From the NCBI RefSeq assembly GCF_025770725.1, contig NZ_JANZKZ010000001.1, forward strand, positions 806,001-870,000: a DNA stretch of 64,000 nucleotides, in the 5' to 3' direction. Position 1 is the stretch's first letter. The number at the start of each line of letters is the position of its first letter. Source of the stretch: Sulfurospirillum oryzae (GTDB lineage Bacteria > Campylobacterota > Campylobacteria > Campylobacterales > Sulfurospirillaceae). This document shows positions 38,384-47,302 of the stretch, piece by piece. Made by a program: the position numbers and the translations under genes. The notes beneath the pieces are model-generated. The model was not told the DNA's origin. It did not search any database and saw nothing but the letters and a program-made list of their open reading frames with translations.

Positions 38384-39967
38384 ATGATAAATAACGAAAT
38401 TTTTTACCTCTTTGCCATCATCTCCGTTGGCTATATCCTAGGCAATATCAAAATCAGAGGCTTTTCACTTGATGTGACAGCAATGCTCATTGTAGCGTTG
38501 ATTGCAGGGCATTTTGGTATGGTTATTTCTGACGCATTTCAATACTTTGGACTGGCGATTTTTATCTATGCTGTTGGGCTACAATCAGGTCCAGGTTTCT
38601 TTGACACCATTAAGCATGAAGGACTTAAACTCAATCTCATTGCCACAGCACTTTTGGTACTCCTTTTTATCATCATCTTTGGCTTTGGTTACTTTTTTGA
38701 TCTTCCTAAGACTATTATCGATGGTATCTTTACAGGAGCCCTTACTTCTGTCCCAGCCCTTGCGGCAGCATTGGAAATCAAGCATACCCCAACCACTTCG
38801 GTTATCTTCGGTCTTGTGTACCCTTTTGGCATTGTGGCAACCGTTCTTTTTATTCGCGTACTTCCGGTACTTTTTCGTGTCGACTTGCAAAAAGAGGTTG
38901 AAGAGTATGAATCAAGCCAAAAAGTACGTTTTCCAGACATTCATACACGAAATTTTCGCATTACCAATGAAAACTTTAGAAATACCGAGATCAAAAAATC
39001 CAAAATCGAAAGTATGACCTCTACGGTCATTGAGCGTATGACCTCTGATGGTGCGGTTGATCACACAACAGAAGACGTTTCTCTAAGCTTTGGCGATGTC
39101 ATCAGGGTTGCAGGAACCGATGAACAACTTGCCAATCTTAGCATTGTATTAGGTCAAGAGATTGGTGAAGATCACGAGTTCCAAGACAATATGATCGTCC
39201 TACGACTACTCACAACATCTAAAGAGATTGTGGGTAAAAAGATCGGTATGATTAAAGAACTCAAATCCCTTCGTGCCGTTATTACCAAAGTACGACGTGC
39301 GGGTATCGATATTCCAGCGTATCCAAGCCTTACATTGCGACTGGGCGATAAACTCTATGTTGTTGCGCCCGATGCGTATGGTGAAAAAGTAACGAAACTC
39401 ATTGGTAATGACCTTTTAAAATACCCAGCCGCAGACTTCTTGCCGATCTCCTTAGGTGTTGTTTTTGGTATTTTATTGGGAAGTATCCCTTTTTATATCC
39501 CTGGTGTTGGAGCTATCAAACTAAGCTTCGTTGGCGGTATTTTGATTACCGCGTTGGTGCTTGGACGACTTGGACGTGTTGGACCCATCGTTTGGAACCT
39601 TTCACCGCACTCAACTACGCTTTTAAAAACACTTGGTCAGCTCATCTTTATTGCAACGCTTGGAACGAATGCAGGCAAATATCTTGTCGAATCGTTAGAG
39701 AACAACGGCTTCTTACCCATCATTTTAGCACTGGGTGCGCTTATCGTTTCATTGGGCATTATTACCTTTACATGTAGAAAAATTTTGAAGATGAATTTCC
39801 TCGATATTTTAGGTCTCCTTTCAGGCGCTATGACCTCTACGCCTTCTCTTACGATGGCAAACAACATGACCAAAACTGACTACCCTTCCATTGCGTATGC
39901 AGCAGTTTATCCATTGGGATTGGTACTTGTCATCGTTCTAGCACAACTGGGTATGAAGATCATGTAA
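38384..39967 (+). CDS. AspT/YidE-type transporter with two RCK_C domains
   Basis: 527 residues. Two AspT-like membrane halves (~10-165 and ~360-527, each about five spans) flank a cytosolic middle with two TrkA-C/RCK_C regulatory domains (~205-345). FTGALTSVPALAAALE and SGAMTSTPSLTMANN are the repeated signature loops in the two halves. Relatives exchange aspartate with alanine or other organic acids; here the substrate is unknown. No signal peptide. It lies 70 bp after the AhpD-like gene with its own promoter. Confidence 0.88.
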   Translation: MINNEIFYLFAIISVGYILGNIKIRGFSLDVTAMLIVALIAGHFGMVISDAFQYFGLAIFIYAVGLQSGPGFFDTIKHEGLKLNLIATALLVLLFIIIFGFGYFFDLPKTIIDGIFTGALTSVPALAAALEIKHTPTTSVIFGLVYPFGIVATVLFIRVLPVLFRVDLQKEVEEYESSQKVRFPDIHTRNFRITNENFRNTEIKKSKIESMTSTVIERMTSDGAVDHTTEDVSLSFGDVIRVAGTDEQLANLSIVLGQEIGEDHEFQDNMIVLRLLTTSKEIVGKKIGMIKELKSLRAVITKVRRAGIDIPAYPSLTLRLGDKLYVVAPDAYGEKVTKLIGNDLLKYPAADFLPISLGVVFGILLGSIPFYIPGVGAIKLSFVGGILITALVLGRLGRVGPIVWNLSPHSTTLLKTLGQLIFIATLGTNAGKYLVESLENNGFLPIILALGALIVSLGIITFTCRKILKMNFLDILGLLSGAMTSTPSLTMANNMTKTDYPSIAYAAVYPLGLVLVIVLAQLGMKIM

Positions 39968-39968
39968 C

Positions 39969-40445
39969 ATGCAGATGAACATCCTGACGCACAATCATTG
40001 GCTGAACAATTATGTTTTAAACAAAGAATTTAGCTTACTTGCGGGGATTTCATCTAACGCTTACCGCTACTGGAAAAGTGTTGAAGCTGCAAAATTTGAT
40101 GATGCCCGCGTTGTTTTTTTACGCAAAGAGAGCATACTTCCCAAGTACAAAGAGATCATCAAGCAATGCACTGACCTTACGGGGATGGTGCAGTCACAAG
40201 CCTTTTGCAAATATACGGGTCTTGCCCCTTCACATCTTATAGAACACAATAACTCCTGCATCTACAAAGCATTAGAAATCATCGATGTTTGCGATGTCAA
40301 ATTAGTCAACCTCAAAAGATTTTATGATGATTTAAAACTAGACTATAACTATCACATTTACATCGAAAAATGCAAGTACTTCGGCCCTTCACCGTTTGAA
40401 AGAAAGATCAATCTTTCCAATGGTATTTGCGTAGGCTACTACTAA
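39969..40445 (+). CDS. Unidentified 158-residue protein
   Basis: Starts 1 nt after the transporter stop, in the same direction, so it is translationally coupled to it. No signal peptide or membrane span. Residues ~10-40 (NYVLNKEFSLLAGISSNAYRYW) could form a helix-turn-helix. Moderately basic, with several cysteines (CTDLTG, FCKYTG, NSCIY, DVCDV, EKCKYF) not in a zinc pattern. I do not recognise the family; a DNA-binding role linked to the transporter is possible but unproven. Confidence 0.7.
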   Translation: MQMNILTHNHWLNNYVLNKEFSLLAGISSNAYRYWKSVEAAKFDDARVVFLRKESILPKYKEIIKQCTDLTGMVQSQAFCKYTGLAPSHLIEHNNSCIYKALEIIDVCDVKLVNLKRFYDDLKLDYNYHIYIEKCKYFGPSPFERKINLSNGICVGYY

Positions 40446-40526
40446 ATCTTATAGTCCTCATAAATGCAACACAAATGTCACGTTTCGTCTGATATAATCA
40501 TTCGTATAAAATTTTAGGAGGACCGC

Positions 40527-41603
40527 ATGTTTGGAGGACGACGTATCGCAGAGTTAGAGAGCGAAAAACAAACGCTCAAAGCAGAGCTTCAAAAGAAGCA
40601 ACAAGAAATTGATGAACTTCGTTATGCACAACAAAATGCAGCGCAAATATCACAAGAAACATCAAATGATTCTACTAAAGAAGAACTTCTCACCATCCTT
40701 TTAGGAAGTTATGAAGATGGCATGAGCTTTTTACAAAACACCATTGAAGAAAGTTTAACCATGCTCAATGAGATCAATACACTCAATGATGCTTCCACAC
40801 AAGGTGGTCAAAACGTTGAAAAACAAACCAAAGAGATCTCCACTTCTTTGGAAAAAATTCAAGGACTAACCCAAAATTTTGCACGTGATGTTGAAAACCT
40901 CTCGAGCAGCGTTTCAGCCATCAGCGACATTATCAATCTTATTAAAGATATTTCCGATCAAACCAACCTTTTAGCCCTCAATGCTGCCATCGAAGCGGCA
41001 CGCGCTGGTGAACATGGACGTGGGTTTGCGGTTGTTGCGGATGAAGTTAGAAAGCTTGCTGAACGTACTCAAAAAGCAACACTGGAAGTCGAATCAAATA
41101 TTAGTATTCTCAAACAGAATACCAACTCTATGGCAGATACCAGTGAAACATTCCAGAGTGAATCGCGAACTTCTATGAAAATTTTGGAAGACTTTTATGG
41201 GCAAATTAATGCCATGCTTAAAAATTCTATTAGTATCACCAATAAATGTGAAAACGTTACCAATGAAATTTCCGTTAGCAATGGAAAAATTGACCATATT
41301 ATGCTCAAACTCAAAGGCTACAACGCCGCTCTTGGTCGCACAAGAGCCGATATTTTAGGTCACACCGCGTGCCGCTTTGGTAAATGGTTCTCAAGCATTA
41401 ACCAACGTTTAACACCTACGATTGTCAATGAAGTTAACAACCAACATATTAATGTCCACGAAGGGCTCAAAAAAGCAATCGACATTTTTGCCAATAACGG
41501 CAACCTTCATGAGGGTATTGAGACTTTCCGTTCTGTAGAGAACTCTAGTAAAGTAGGTTTTGAAAAACTGATAGAAGGATTTAAAGCCATTCGCAAATCG
41601 TAA
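40527..41603 (+). CDS. Cytoplasmic chemoreceptor with CZB zinc-binding domain
   Basis: 358 residues, no membrane span. N-terminal coiled coil (residues ~5-40, [20 protein letters not shown]), signalling domain with tip [18 protein letters not shown] and [14 protein letters not shown] (~138-172), and a C-terminal CZB domain with [11 protein letters not shown] (~279) and [10 protein letters not shown] (~310) supplying His/Cys zinc ligands. This is the TlpD-like layout used in Campylobacterota to sense oxidants or metals inside the cell. AGGAGG precedes the ATG. A terminator with a palindrome copy in its loop follows. Confidence 0.9.
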   Translation: MFGGRRIAELESEKQTLKAELQKKQQEIDELRYAQQNAAQISQETSNDSTKEELLTILLGSYEDGMSFLQNTIEESLTMLNEINTLNDASTQGGQNVEKQTKEISTSLEKIQGLTQNFARDVENLSSSVSAISDIINLIKDISDQTNLLALNAAIEAARAGEHGRGFAVVADEVRKLAERTQKATLEVESNISILKQNTNSMADTSETFQSESRTSMKILEDFYGQINAMLKNSISITNKCENVTNEISVSNGKIDHIMLKLKGYNAALGRTRADILGHTACRFGKWFSSINQRLTPTIVNEVNNQHINVHEGLKKAIDIFANNGNLHEGIETFRSVENSSKVGFEKLIEGFKAIRKS

Positions 41604-41611
41604 AGTTAGGT

Positions 41612-41645
41612 GGATTAATGGTTTTACATGTAAGACCATTAATCC
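41612..41645 (+). terminator. Hairpin after the CZB chemoreceptor, palindrome in its loop
   Basis: Perfect 11-bp arms GGATTAATGGT / ACCATTAATCC. The 12-nt loop is T + TTACATGTAA + G. No strong T-tract follows. The nested palindrome can itself form an inner stem. Confidence 0.65.
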
Positions 41646-41689
41646 CCAAATAAGCACAAAATCGTTATACTTCCAATCCTATCCAAAAT

Positions 41690-41777
41690 GGGCAGATGGG
41701 AGAGTGGTTTAATCCAGTCGCCTGGAACGCGGCCGTGGGGCAACTCACCGGGGGTTCGAATCCCCCTCTGCCCGCCA
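41690..41777 (+). tRNA. tRNA-Ser (GGA)
   Basis: Type II tRNA. Acceptor GGGCAGA / TCTGCCC, anticodon GGA in CTGGAAC, long variable arm, T-loop GTTCGAA, discriminator G, CCA encoded at 41775-41777. A TATACT -10 lies at 41666-41671. Confidence 0.97.
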
Positions 41778-41788
41778 CTTTTCAACGT

Positions 41789-42418
41789 TTACTTCATCTC
41801 ACTTTTAAGCTTCTCATAGTTTTTACAACCAAGTAACACATTTCCTTCACAGGCTTTCTTAAAGAGTTCGAGTGCCATTTGTTTATTTTGCATGACACCT
41901 TGCCCATCACGGTACATAACGCCTAGATTGAAACATCCTTTTTCATAGCTTTCATCACACGCTTTCTTAAAAAGCTCGGCTGCTTTGATATAGTCTTTTT
42001 GTACACCTTGCGCTTTGTAGTACATGATTCCTAGATTGTAACAACCTCTTGTATGCCCCGCGTCACATGATTTGTTGAAAAGAATGAAAGATTTTGCATA
42101 GTCTTGTTGAACGCCTTCGCCCTTGTCATACATCATGCCAAGGTTGTAACAACCATCTGAAAAACCGCCATCACATGACTTTGTAAAAAGTGCAACAGCT
42201 TTTTGATCATTCTTAGGAACACCCAAGCCTGTATCGTACATATTGGCAAGATTATAGCAAGCTTCTACATTGCCACTTTCGCATGCGCTTTGAAAAGACA
42301 AAGCCGCGTTATTATAGTCACCCTTTTCATACGCAGACAATCCATTCATAAGGTCATCCGCATACGATATTTGAGTGCCTAGTGCTAAAATAAATAAGAG
42401 TTGTAAAAATTTTTTCAT
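41789..42418 (-). CDS. Secreted Sel1-repeat (Hcp-like) protein
   Basis: 209 residues. Signal peptide (MKKFLQLLFILALGTQISYA, cut near residue 20), then about five 36-residue Sel1/TPR-like repeats, each with ACYNLGxMYxxGxGVxxD and a cysteine pair spaced to form intra-repeat disulphides, as in Helicobacter cysteine-rich Hcp proteins. Periplasmic. These proteins act as scaffolds or bind peptidoglycan fragments; partner unknown. AAGGAG precedes the ATG. Its promoter lies in the 39-nt gap after the lipoprotein gene or further upstream. Confidence 0.88.
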   Translation of the reverse strand: MKKFLQLLFILALGTQISYADDLMNGLSAYEKGDYNNAALSFQSACESGNVEACYNLANMYDTGLGVPKNDQKAVALFTKSCDGGFSDGCYNLGMMYDKGEGVQQDYAKSFILFNKSCDAGHTRGCYNLGIMYYKAQGVQKDYIKAAELFKKACDESYEKGCFNLGVMYRDGQGVMQNKQMALELFKKACEGNVLLGCKNYEKLKSEMK

Positions 42419-42457
42419 GTAAAACTCCTTGTTAGAATTTACATAAAGTACAAATGG

Positions 42458-43135
42458 TTATTTATACTTTCCATTGTAGGTGATTTCATTGAATATCAAT
42501 TCTTCAATCAATTCAGGAAACAATCGAATGGATAAAAAAAGTGCTACATTTTTGGCAATAGAAAGAGGGGTATTGGCATTTGAAATAGAATCTGTTAAAA
42601 ACTCTTGATCACTCTTGCTAAAACGCTTAATCGAGTAGATAAAATCTTTAACGTTCTCTTTAGCACTTGGATCTGTTGCACTTTTTCTAAAATCTGCCTG
42701 TAATGTTTCAAGATTCCATATTGTTGTTGAAAATAGAGTTCCAATACTTTTATTGGAAAGAAAATCTCCAAATGCTAATTTTGTATCAAAATCGATGATA
42801 AGCTTAGGCTTTCCATCGCCGATAAAATAGATATTTTCTCTTATGATCGTTCCACCATAATTATTCTTTCCTTCGAAAGAGTGGGCTATAAAAATAACTT
42901 TTTTATTGATACGTTCCGACACACGATCGCCACTTTGCAGTTTTTTCCATGAAACTTCTTGATAAGACTTAGGATCATTGATATTCTTTAAAACATCTTC
43001 CTTGATAGCATTTTTAATCCCAGTATCAATGTTTGGTGTCTCAAGTCCTGAGGCATTTTTTTTCTCTTCATCTCTGCTTGTACAGCCAGTGAGAATGAGT
43101 AAAGCCATCATGAACATCATCATATTTCGTAGCAT
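42458..43135 (-). CDS. Predicted lipoprotein, unknown function
   Basis: 225 residues. Signal peptide MLRNMMMFMMALLILTGC with lipobox LTGC and likely lipidation at Cys18. The mature domain is mixed alpha/beta (KKVIFIAHSFEGKNNYGG, FIGDGKPKLIIDFDTKL); no family recognised. AAAGGAG precedes the ATG. The Sel1 protein gene follows 39 nt downstream in the same direction, so the two envelope proteins may form an operon. Confidence 0.72.
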   Translation of the reverse strand: MLRNMMMFMMALLILTGCTSRDEEKKNASGLETPNIDTGIKNAIKEDVLKNINDPKSYQEVSWKKLQSGDRVSERINKKVIFIAHSFEGKNNYGGTIIRENIYFIGDGKPKLIIDFDTKLAFGDFLSNKSIGTLFSTTIWNLETLQADFRKSATDPSAKENVKDFIYSIKRFSKSDQEFLTDSISNANTPLSIAKNVALFLSIRLFPELIEELIFNEITYNGKYK

Positions 43136-43245
43136 ATCAACACTCCTTTTTTAGGCATAGCTTCATTGATAGACTCATTGTATAACGGTAAAACTTAAAC
43201 CATTAAAAACTTAAATGTTTAGGTGAAGGAAATCTTTACATGTAA

Positions 43246-43269
43246 AAGTGACAGAAAACTCTGCCACTT
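43246..43269 (-). terminator. Terminator of the leuC-leuD operon
   Basis: Arms AAGTG(G)CAGA / TCTG(T)CACTT on the minus strand with one mismatch, 4-nt loop, then TTTTACATG. The T-tract is the start of palindrome copy 43236-43245. Confidence 0.7.
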
Positions 43270-43273
43270 CGTA

Positions 43274-43783
43274 TTAGACGTTATTCTCAGCTTCCAGCTG
43301 GTGTCTGATGAGAGATTTTATACCACCATTTTCTAAGATGTTTAGTACATACTCAGACATAGGCTCAACCGTTGCTATCAGTTCTCTTTCGCGACGAATG
43401 GTGCCACTTTGAAGATCAAGGCTTAGAGTATCATTCGCTTGAATCAGCTTTGAGATGTTAGGACAGATGATAAGAGGAAGCCCTAGATTGATCGCATTGC
43501 GGTAGAAGATGCGCGCAAAGGACTCTGCGATGATAGCACCCACGCCCACAGCTTTTAGGGTAATAGCGGCATGTTCGCGACTGCTACCACACCCAAAGTT
43601 TGTTCCTGCAACGATAAAATCACCTTTTTTAACTTTTTTAGTAAAGTCAGGATCAGACCCAAACATCGCGTATTTGGCAACATCTTCCACATCAGTAAAC
43701 TCCACAAAACGCCCCGGATAAATCTGGTCAGTATCGACATTATTGCCAAACACAAAAGCATTTCCACTTAACAATTTTTGCAT
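43274..43783 (-). CDS. leuD: 3-isopropylmalate dehydratase small subunit (short type)
   Basis: 169 residues, swivel domain of the aconitase superfamily with GTNFGCGSSREHAA (~58-71). It forms the isomerase with LeuC, converting 2-isopropylmalate to 3-isopropylmalate in leucine synthesis. The short size, together with a ~416-residue large subunit, is the archaeal-like LeuC2/LeuD2 type, which overlaps with homoaconitase and dimethylmalate dehydratase; leucine synthesis is the default. AAAGGAT precedes the ATG. It begins 10 nt after leuC. Confidence 0.85.
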   Translation of the reverse strand: MQKLLSGNAFVFGNNVDTDQIYPGRFVEFTDVEDVAKYAMFGSDPDFTKKVKKGDFIVAGTNFGCGSSREHAAITLKAVGVGAIIAESFARIFYRNAINLGLPLIICPNISKLIQANDTLSLDLQSGTIRRERELIATVEPMSEYVLNILENGGIKSLIRHQLEAENNV

Positions 43784-43793
43784 CTTTTATCCT

Positions 43794-45044
43794 TTACATG
43801 TAAAGAGTAGAATCAACGATCTCACCCATCAAAGCCGCGGCTGCAACGGCGGCAGGTGAGCCTAGAAAAATCTCCGCTTTGGTATCGCCCATGCGCCCAG
43901 GGAAATTGCGGTTAGTCGTCGTGATGCACGTCTCACCCGAGGCGATCATCCCCTCATGCGTTCCCAAACAAGCGGCACATCCAGGGGTTACAAAGGTTGC
44001 ACCTGCTTCTACCAGTGTTTTTACATATCCTTTTTCCATTGCTTCGAGTAAAACGCCTTTAGAAGCGGGAACGATGACAAACCGTGTGCGAGATGCCACT
44101 TTTTTGCCGTGAAGAATATGTGCGGCAATACCAATGTCTTCAGCCCGCCCACCCGTACACGAACCCAAATAGGCTTGGTCGATGTGACGACCGATAAATT
44201 GGCTTAGATCGTAGACATTATCCACACTTGATGGAGCGGCAAGTTGTGGTTTGAGTTTGCTCACATCAAACGTGACTTCATCGGCATATTCAAAGTCAGC
44301 ATCGGTATGGTATATTTCATAAGGACGCGTCACTTTCTCTTTCAAAAATGCCATCGTAATCTCATCAGGCTGAATGTAACTGGCTTTTGCACCCATTTCG
44401 GTACTCATATTGCACAGCGCCATACGCTCGGAAATGCTTAAATGAGGAAGCATAGAGCCGCCAAATTCAACTGCTTTATACACGGCATAATCCGCTCCAA
44501 GTGCGCCAATCGCATGCAAGATAGCATCTTTGGCATACACACCTTTGGGTAGTTTGCCCTCAAAGTTGATTTTGATAATAGGAGGAACCCTAAACCAAAG
44601 CTTTCCTGTCGCTAAAATAATCGCCAGATCCGTCGCACCCACACCTGTTCCAAACGCACCAAAAGCGCCATGCGTCGTCGTATGTGAGTCGGTGATAACC
44701 ACGATTTCACCCGGATACGCCAAACCTTTGTCGGCTAAAACTTGATGGCACACCCCTTGGTCAATATCCATCAAAAGATCAATGCCTTGATCCCAGCAAA
44801 ACTCTCTAAATTGCTTTTGATTTGAAGCCTGAGTGATGGTGGAAGCTGGGGCATAATGATCTAAAAACATAATCACACGGCTTGGATCATGCACCCTTTT
44901 GCCACCCATCTCAAAAAAAGAGCGCAAGGTTTGGAGATAAAGATCGTTAATTCCCGCCATATCGACTTCACAGTTGATAATCTCGCCTGTTTTGACGCTT
45001 GCTTTGCCTGCTTTTTTCGCTAATAATTTTTCAATCGCATGCAT
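43794..45044 (-). CDS. leuC: 3-isopropylmalate dehydratase large subunit (short type)
   Basis: 416 residues, aconitase-fold with 4Fe-4S ligand cysteines in GSCTGGRAEDI (~297) and PGCAACLG (~355-358). DSHTTTHGAFGAFGTGVG (~112) is the substrate-loop signature. The protein ends STLYM, with TAC ATG TAA supplied by palindrome copy 43794-43803, so the palindrome contains the stop codon. Divergent from a GntR regulator across a 138-bp gap that holds two further palindrome copies 23 bp apart. Confidence 0.87.
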   Translation of the reverse strand: MHAIEKLLAKKAGKASVKTGEIINCEVDMAGINDLYLQTLRSFFEMGGKRVHDPSRVIMFLDHYAPASTITQASNQKQFREFCWDQGIDLLMDIDQGVCHQVLADKGLAYPGEIVVITDSHTTTHGAFGAFGTGVGATDLAIILATGKLWFRVPPIIKINFEGKLPKGVYAKDAILHAIGALGADYAVYKAVEFGGSMLPHLSISERMALCNMSTEMGAKASYIQPDEITMAFLKEKVTRPYEIYHTDADFEYADEVTFDVSKLKPQLAAPSSVDNVYDLSQFIGRHIDQAYLGSCTGGRAEDIGIAAHILHGKKVASRTRFVIVPASKGVLLEAMEKGYVKTLVEAGATFVTPGCAACLGTHEGMIASGETCITTTNRNFPGRMGDTKAEIFLGSPAAVAAAALMGEIVDSTLYM

Positions 45045-45122
45045 ATTAAATCCTTTTAGCCTTTATCTTTTTACATGTAATTCCCAAAAAGCTTTACATG
45101 TAAAAAGAAAATCTCACTTTTC

Positions 45123-45151
45123 TTGAAAAGATAGCCTTGTCATGCTATACT
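45123..45151 (+). promoter_or_regulatory. Sigma-70 promoter of the GntR regulator gene
   Basis: TTGAAA (45123-45128), 17-bp spacer, TATACT (45146-45151), an unusually complete -35/-10 pair for this genome. It is 31 bp before the ATG. The two palindromes at 45071 and 45094 lie just upstream, between this promoter and leuC. Confidence 0.7.
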
Positions 45152-45182
45152 TAAATAAATATAGAATTATAAAGAGCATTTT

Positions 45183-45836
45183 ATGATCAATCTTAAAAAA
45201 ATACAAATGTTACCCGCGCGTGAACAGGTAGCCTCTATACTACGCTCTTCGATCCTTTCTGGAGGCATCAGTAAAGGTCAGTCCATCACGCTTGATAGCG
45301 TTGGCGAACAAGTCGGTATGTCTCGCACACCCGTACGTGAAGCATTCCAAATCCTTGCCAACGAAGGACTTTTAGAGCTTCGTCAAAACCGTTGCGCCAT
45401 CGTTAAAGGCATTTCTGTTGAAGCGATCAAAGACCACTACGAAATACGTGTCTTACTCGAAACCGAAGCACTTCGTAGAGCATGTAAAAACATGACCGAC
45501 GAAACACTCAAAGCAATCCAAAATGTCAACAAACAAGGTCAGCGAGCAAAAGATGCCGGCGACACCGAAGCCTATAACCTTGCCAACCAAGCGTTTCACA
45601 TGACTATTTGGGAAGCCGCCGATAGCGAAAAACTCAAATCATTCCTCTCTTTGCTTTGGAATGGTTTGTCAATGAACCGCTTAGTAACAGCGCAAGAGTA
45701 CGCAGGCATTTCACTTGCAGATCATAATAAAATTGTTGAGCAACTAACTCAAAAAGACTATGAAGGTGCATGTGAAACGATGCGTGAACACATCATTTAC
45801 AGTATGAACAGTACACTTTCCAACTTCAAAGATTAA
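45183..45836 (+). CDS. GntR-family (FadR/FCD subgroup) transcriptional regulator
   Basis: 217 residues. N-terminal winged helix (QVGMSRTPVREAFQILANEG, ~38-57) and a C-terminal all-helical FCD ligand domain (~75-215). FCD-type GntR proteins bind carboxylic acids through a metal site. It is divergent from leuC-leuD, so it may control those genes in response to a pathway acid; that is inferred from position. A strong terminator follows. Confidence 0.88.
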   Translation: MINLKKIQMLPAREQVASILRSSILSGGISKGQSITLDSVGEQVGMSRTPVREAFQILANEGLLELRQNRCAIVKGISVEAIKDHYEIRVLLETEALRRACKNMTDETLKAIQNVNKQGQRAKDAGDTEAYNLANQAFHMTIWEAADSEKLKSFLSLLWNGLSMNRLVTAQEYAGISLADHNKIVEQLTQKDYEGACETMREHIIYSMNSTLSNFKD

Positions 45837-45842
45837 TCTTCC

Positions 45843-45864
45843 AAGGCGCCTTTAAAAGCGCCTT
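45843..45864 (+). terminator. Intrinsic terminator after the GntR gene
   Basis: AAGGCGC / GCGCCTT arms with an 8-nt loop, then TTCACTTTTT. Confidence 0.8.
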
Positions 45865-45943
45865 TTCACTTTTTCTAACTCTTTTCAATCGTCGTAAACA
45901 AAATGATTCATTACCTTAAAGAGGTACTTTGTTTATCCAAATG

Positions 45944-45970
45944 TGATATGTGATAAAATATCACATATCA
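45944..45970. promoter_or_regulatory. Perfect 27-bp inverted repeat, likely operator
   Basis: TGATATGTGATA / TATCACATATCA, 12-bp perfect arms around AAA. The core TGTGATAAAATATCACA resembles CRP/FNR-family half-sites (TGTGA / TCACA) but with a 7-bp spacer. It lies in the 281-bp gap between the GntR terminator and the MFS promoter, ~115 bp upstream of that promoter's -10. The rest of this gap holds one palindrome copy (46038) and no other gene. Confidence 0.6.
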
Positions 45971-46082
45971 ATTGTAGGCTATGGTGGCTTAAAAAGTTCT
46001 AAGAAATAAAACTACTCAAATACTCTGCCAAATTTCTTTACATGTAACGCTTGGCATTAACATAAAATTTAAACTTTTGCCC

Positions 46083-46088
46083 TATAAT
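46083..46088 (+). promoter_or_regulatory. Probable promoter of the MFS transporter gene (-10 TATAAT)
   Basis: TATAAT 30 bp before the ATG, preceded by a TTTAAACTTTTGCCC stretch. Confidence 0.6.
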
Positions 46089-46117
46089 TGCGCCACACTA
46101 TATTAAAGAGAATTTTT

Positions 46118-47302
46118 ATGTCCCAAGCACTAACTGAGCGACAAATCGTCTTAACGCTCGCATCTTTATCAGCGATTACTCCTTTGGCAATCGATATGTA
46201 TCTACCCTCATTTCCCGCCATCTCAACGGATCTTCAAACCTCCATTCCCAATGTTGAATTTAGCCTCAGCCTCTACTTTTTTGGTATGGCAATGGGTCAA
46301 CTCTTCGGAGGTCCCATTTCGGATGCGTATGGCAGACGCCCGATGGTTATTATTGGACTTACTGTCTTTGGGTTGAGTAGTTTTTTACTCTCTATCACCA
46401 ACCAAATTGAAATGTTTTGGCTTTTGCGCGCACTTCAATCATTTGGAGGAGGCATCGCCACGGTCAATGTTTCGGCCACTGTTCGCGATATGTTTGAAGG
46501 CAAAGAGAGTGCGCGCATTTTTTCACTCATCGGTATGGTCATGCTTATGGCTCCTCTTTTGGCACCAACGCTTGGCTCTTTGGTACTTAAATTTTTTGAG
46601 TGGGAAGTTATCTTTATCATTCTAGGACTCTACACTTTTTTTGCAATGGGCTTTTATCTTTTTCGTTTTCCATCCGTCAAGCAAAAGCGCGCAAAAATAA
46701 CGCCGATTCAAAACTATAAAATGGTTCTTTCGCACAAACAAGCAATGGTTTTTATCGTTTCTCAGATTTTATGCACTTCGGGAATGTACACGTACATCAC
46801 CTCGTCTTCGTTTATATACATGGAACACTTTCATTTGAGCGCTGGCAAATTTGCACTCTTTTTTGGAGCAAGTGTTTTAATGCTGATGGCATTTGGACGT
46901 CTCAATGCGTGGCTTGTAAAACACAAAGAGCCTTTGAGTCTGCTTCGTTTTGGTCTTAATGCTCAAGCGATTATTGGTATTTTACTTTTTCTCTGCCAAG
47001 AGAGTTCGGTTTATGTTATTTTTCCGCTTATTGGACTTTACATTGGCTCGCTTGGTTTTGTATTTTCTAATTCAGTTTCACTCACGCTTGAATTTTTCCC
47101 TACCATTAGTGCCTCAGCCAATGCAATCATCGGCGTCTTACAATACAGCGTTGGTGCATTTATGGGCTTTATCGCGAGCTCGCTTCACGATGGTACTCTT
47201 TTCCCCATTACAGGTGTTATGATGGGGGTAAGTCTCTGCGGAACAATACTTTTGATGTTAGGAAGTAGGGGGTATATTCCCCATCATGGAAGGCAAAGCT
47301 AA
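46118..47302 (+). CDS. MFS drug-efflux transporter (Bcr/CflA type)
   Basis: 394 residues with 12 hydrophobic spans. The N-terminal ITPLAIDMYLPSFPAI and loop 2-3 motif GGPISDAYGRRPMVIIG are typical of the Bcr/CflA proton-drug antiporter group. ATG 46118 has AAAGAG upstream; the frame opens at 46088 without a ribosome site. Its 3' end overlaps the convergent mutY by 45 nt. A perfect palindromic operator upstream suggests regulated expression. Substrates not predictable. Confidence 0.87.
   Translation: MSQALTERQIVLTLASLSAITPLAIDMYLPSFPAISTDLQTSIPNVEFSLSLYFFGMAMGQLFGGPISDAYGRRPMVIIGLTVFGLSSFLLSITNQIEMFWLLRALQSFGGGIATVNVSATVRDMFEGKESARIFSLIGMVMLMAPLLAPTLGSLVLKFFEWEVIFIILGLYTFFAMGFYLFRFPSVKQKRAKITPIQNYKMVLSHKQAMVFIVSQILCTSGMYTYITSSSFIYMEHFHLSAGKFALFFGASVLMLMAFGRLNAWLVKHKEPLSLLRFGLNAQAIIGILLFLCQESSVYVIFPLIGLYIGSLGFVFSNSVSLTLEFFPTISASANAIIGVLQYSVGAFMGFIASSLHDGTLFPITGVMMGVSLCGTILLMLGSRGYIPHHGRQS

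Noticed and set aside
41612-41645. Small RNA or attenuator at the palindrome-loop hairpin
   Set aside because: It directly follows a stop codon and precedes a separate tRNA promoter; a terminator is the simpler reading.
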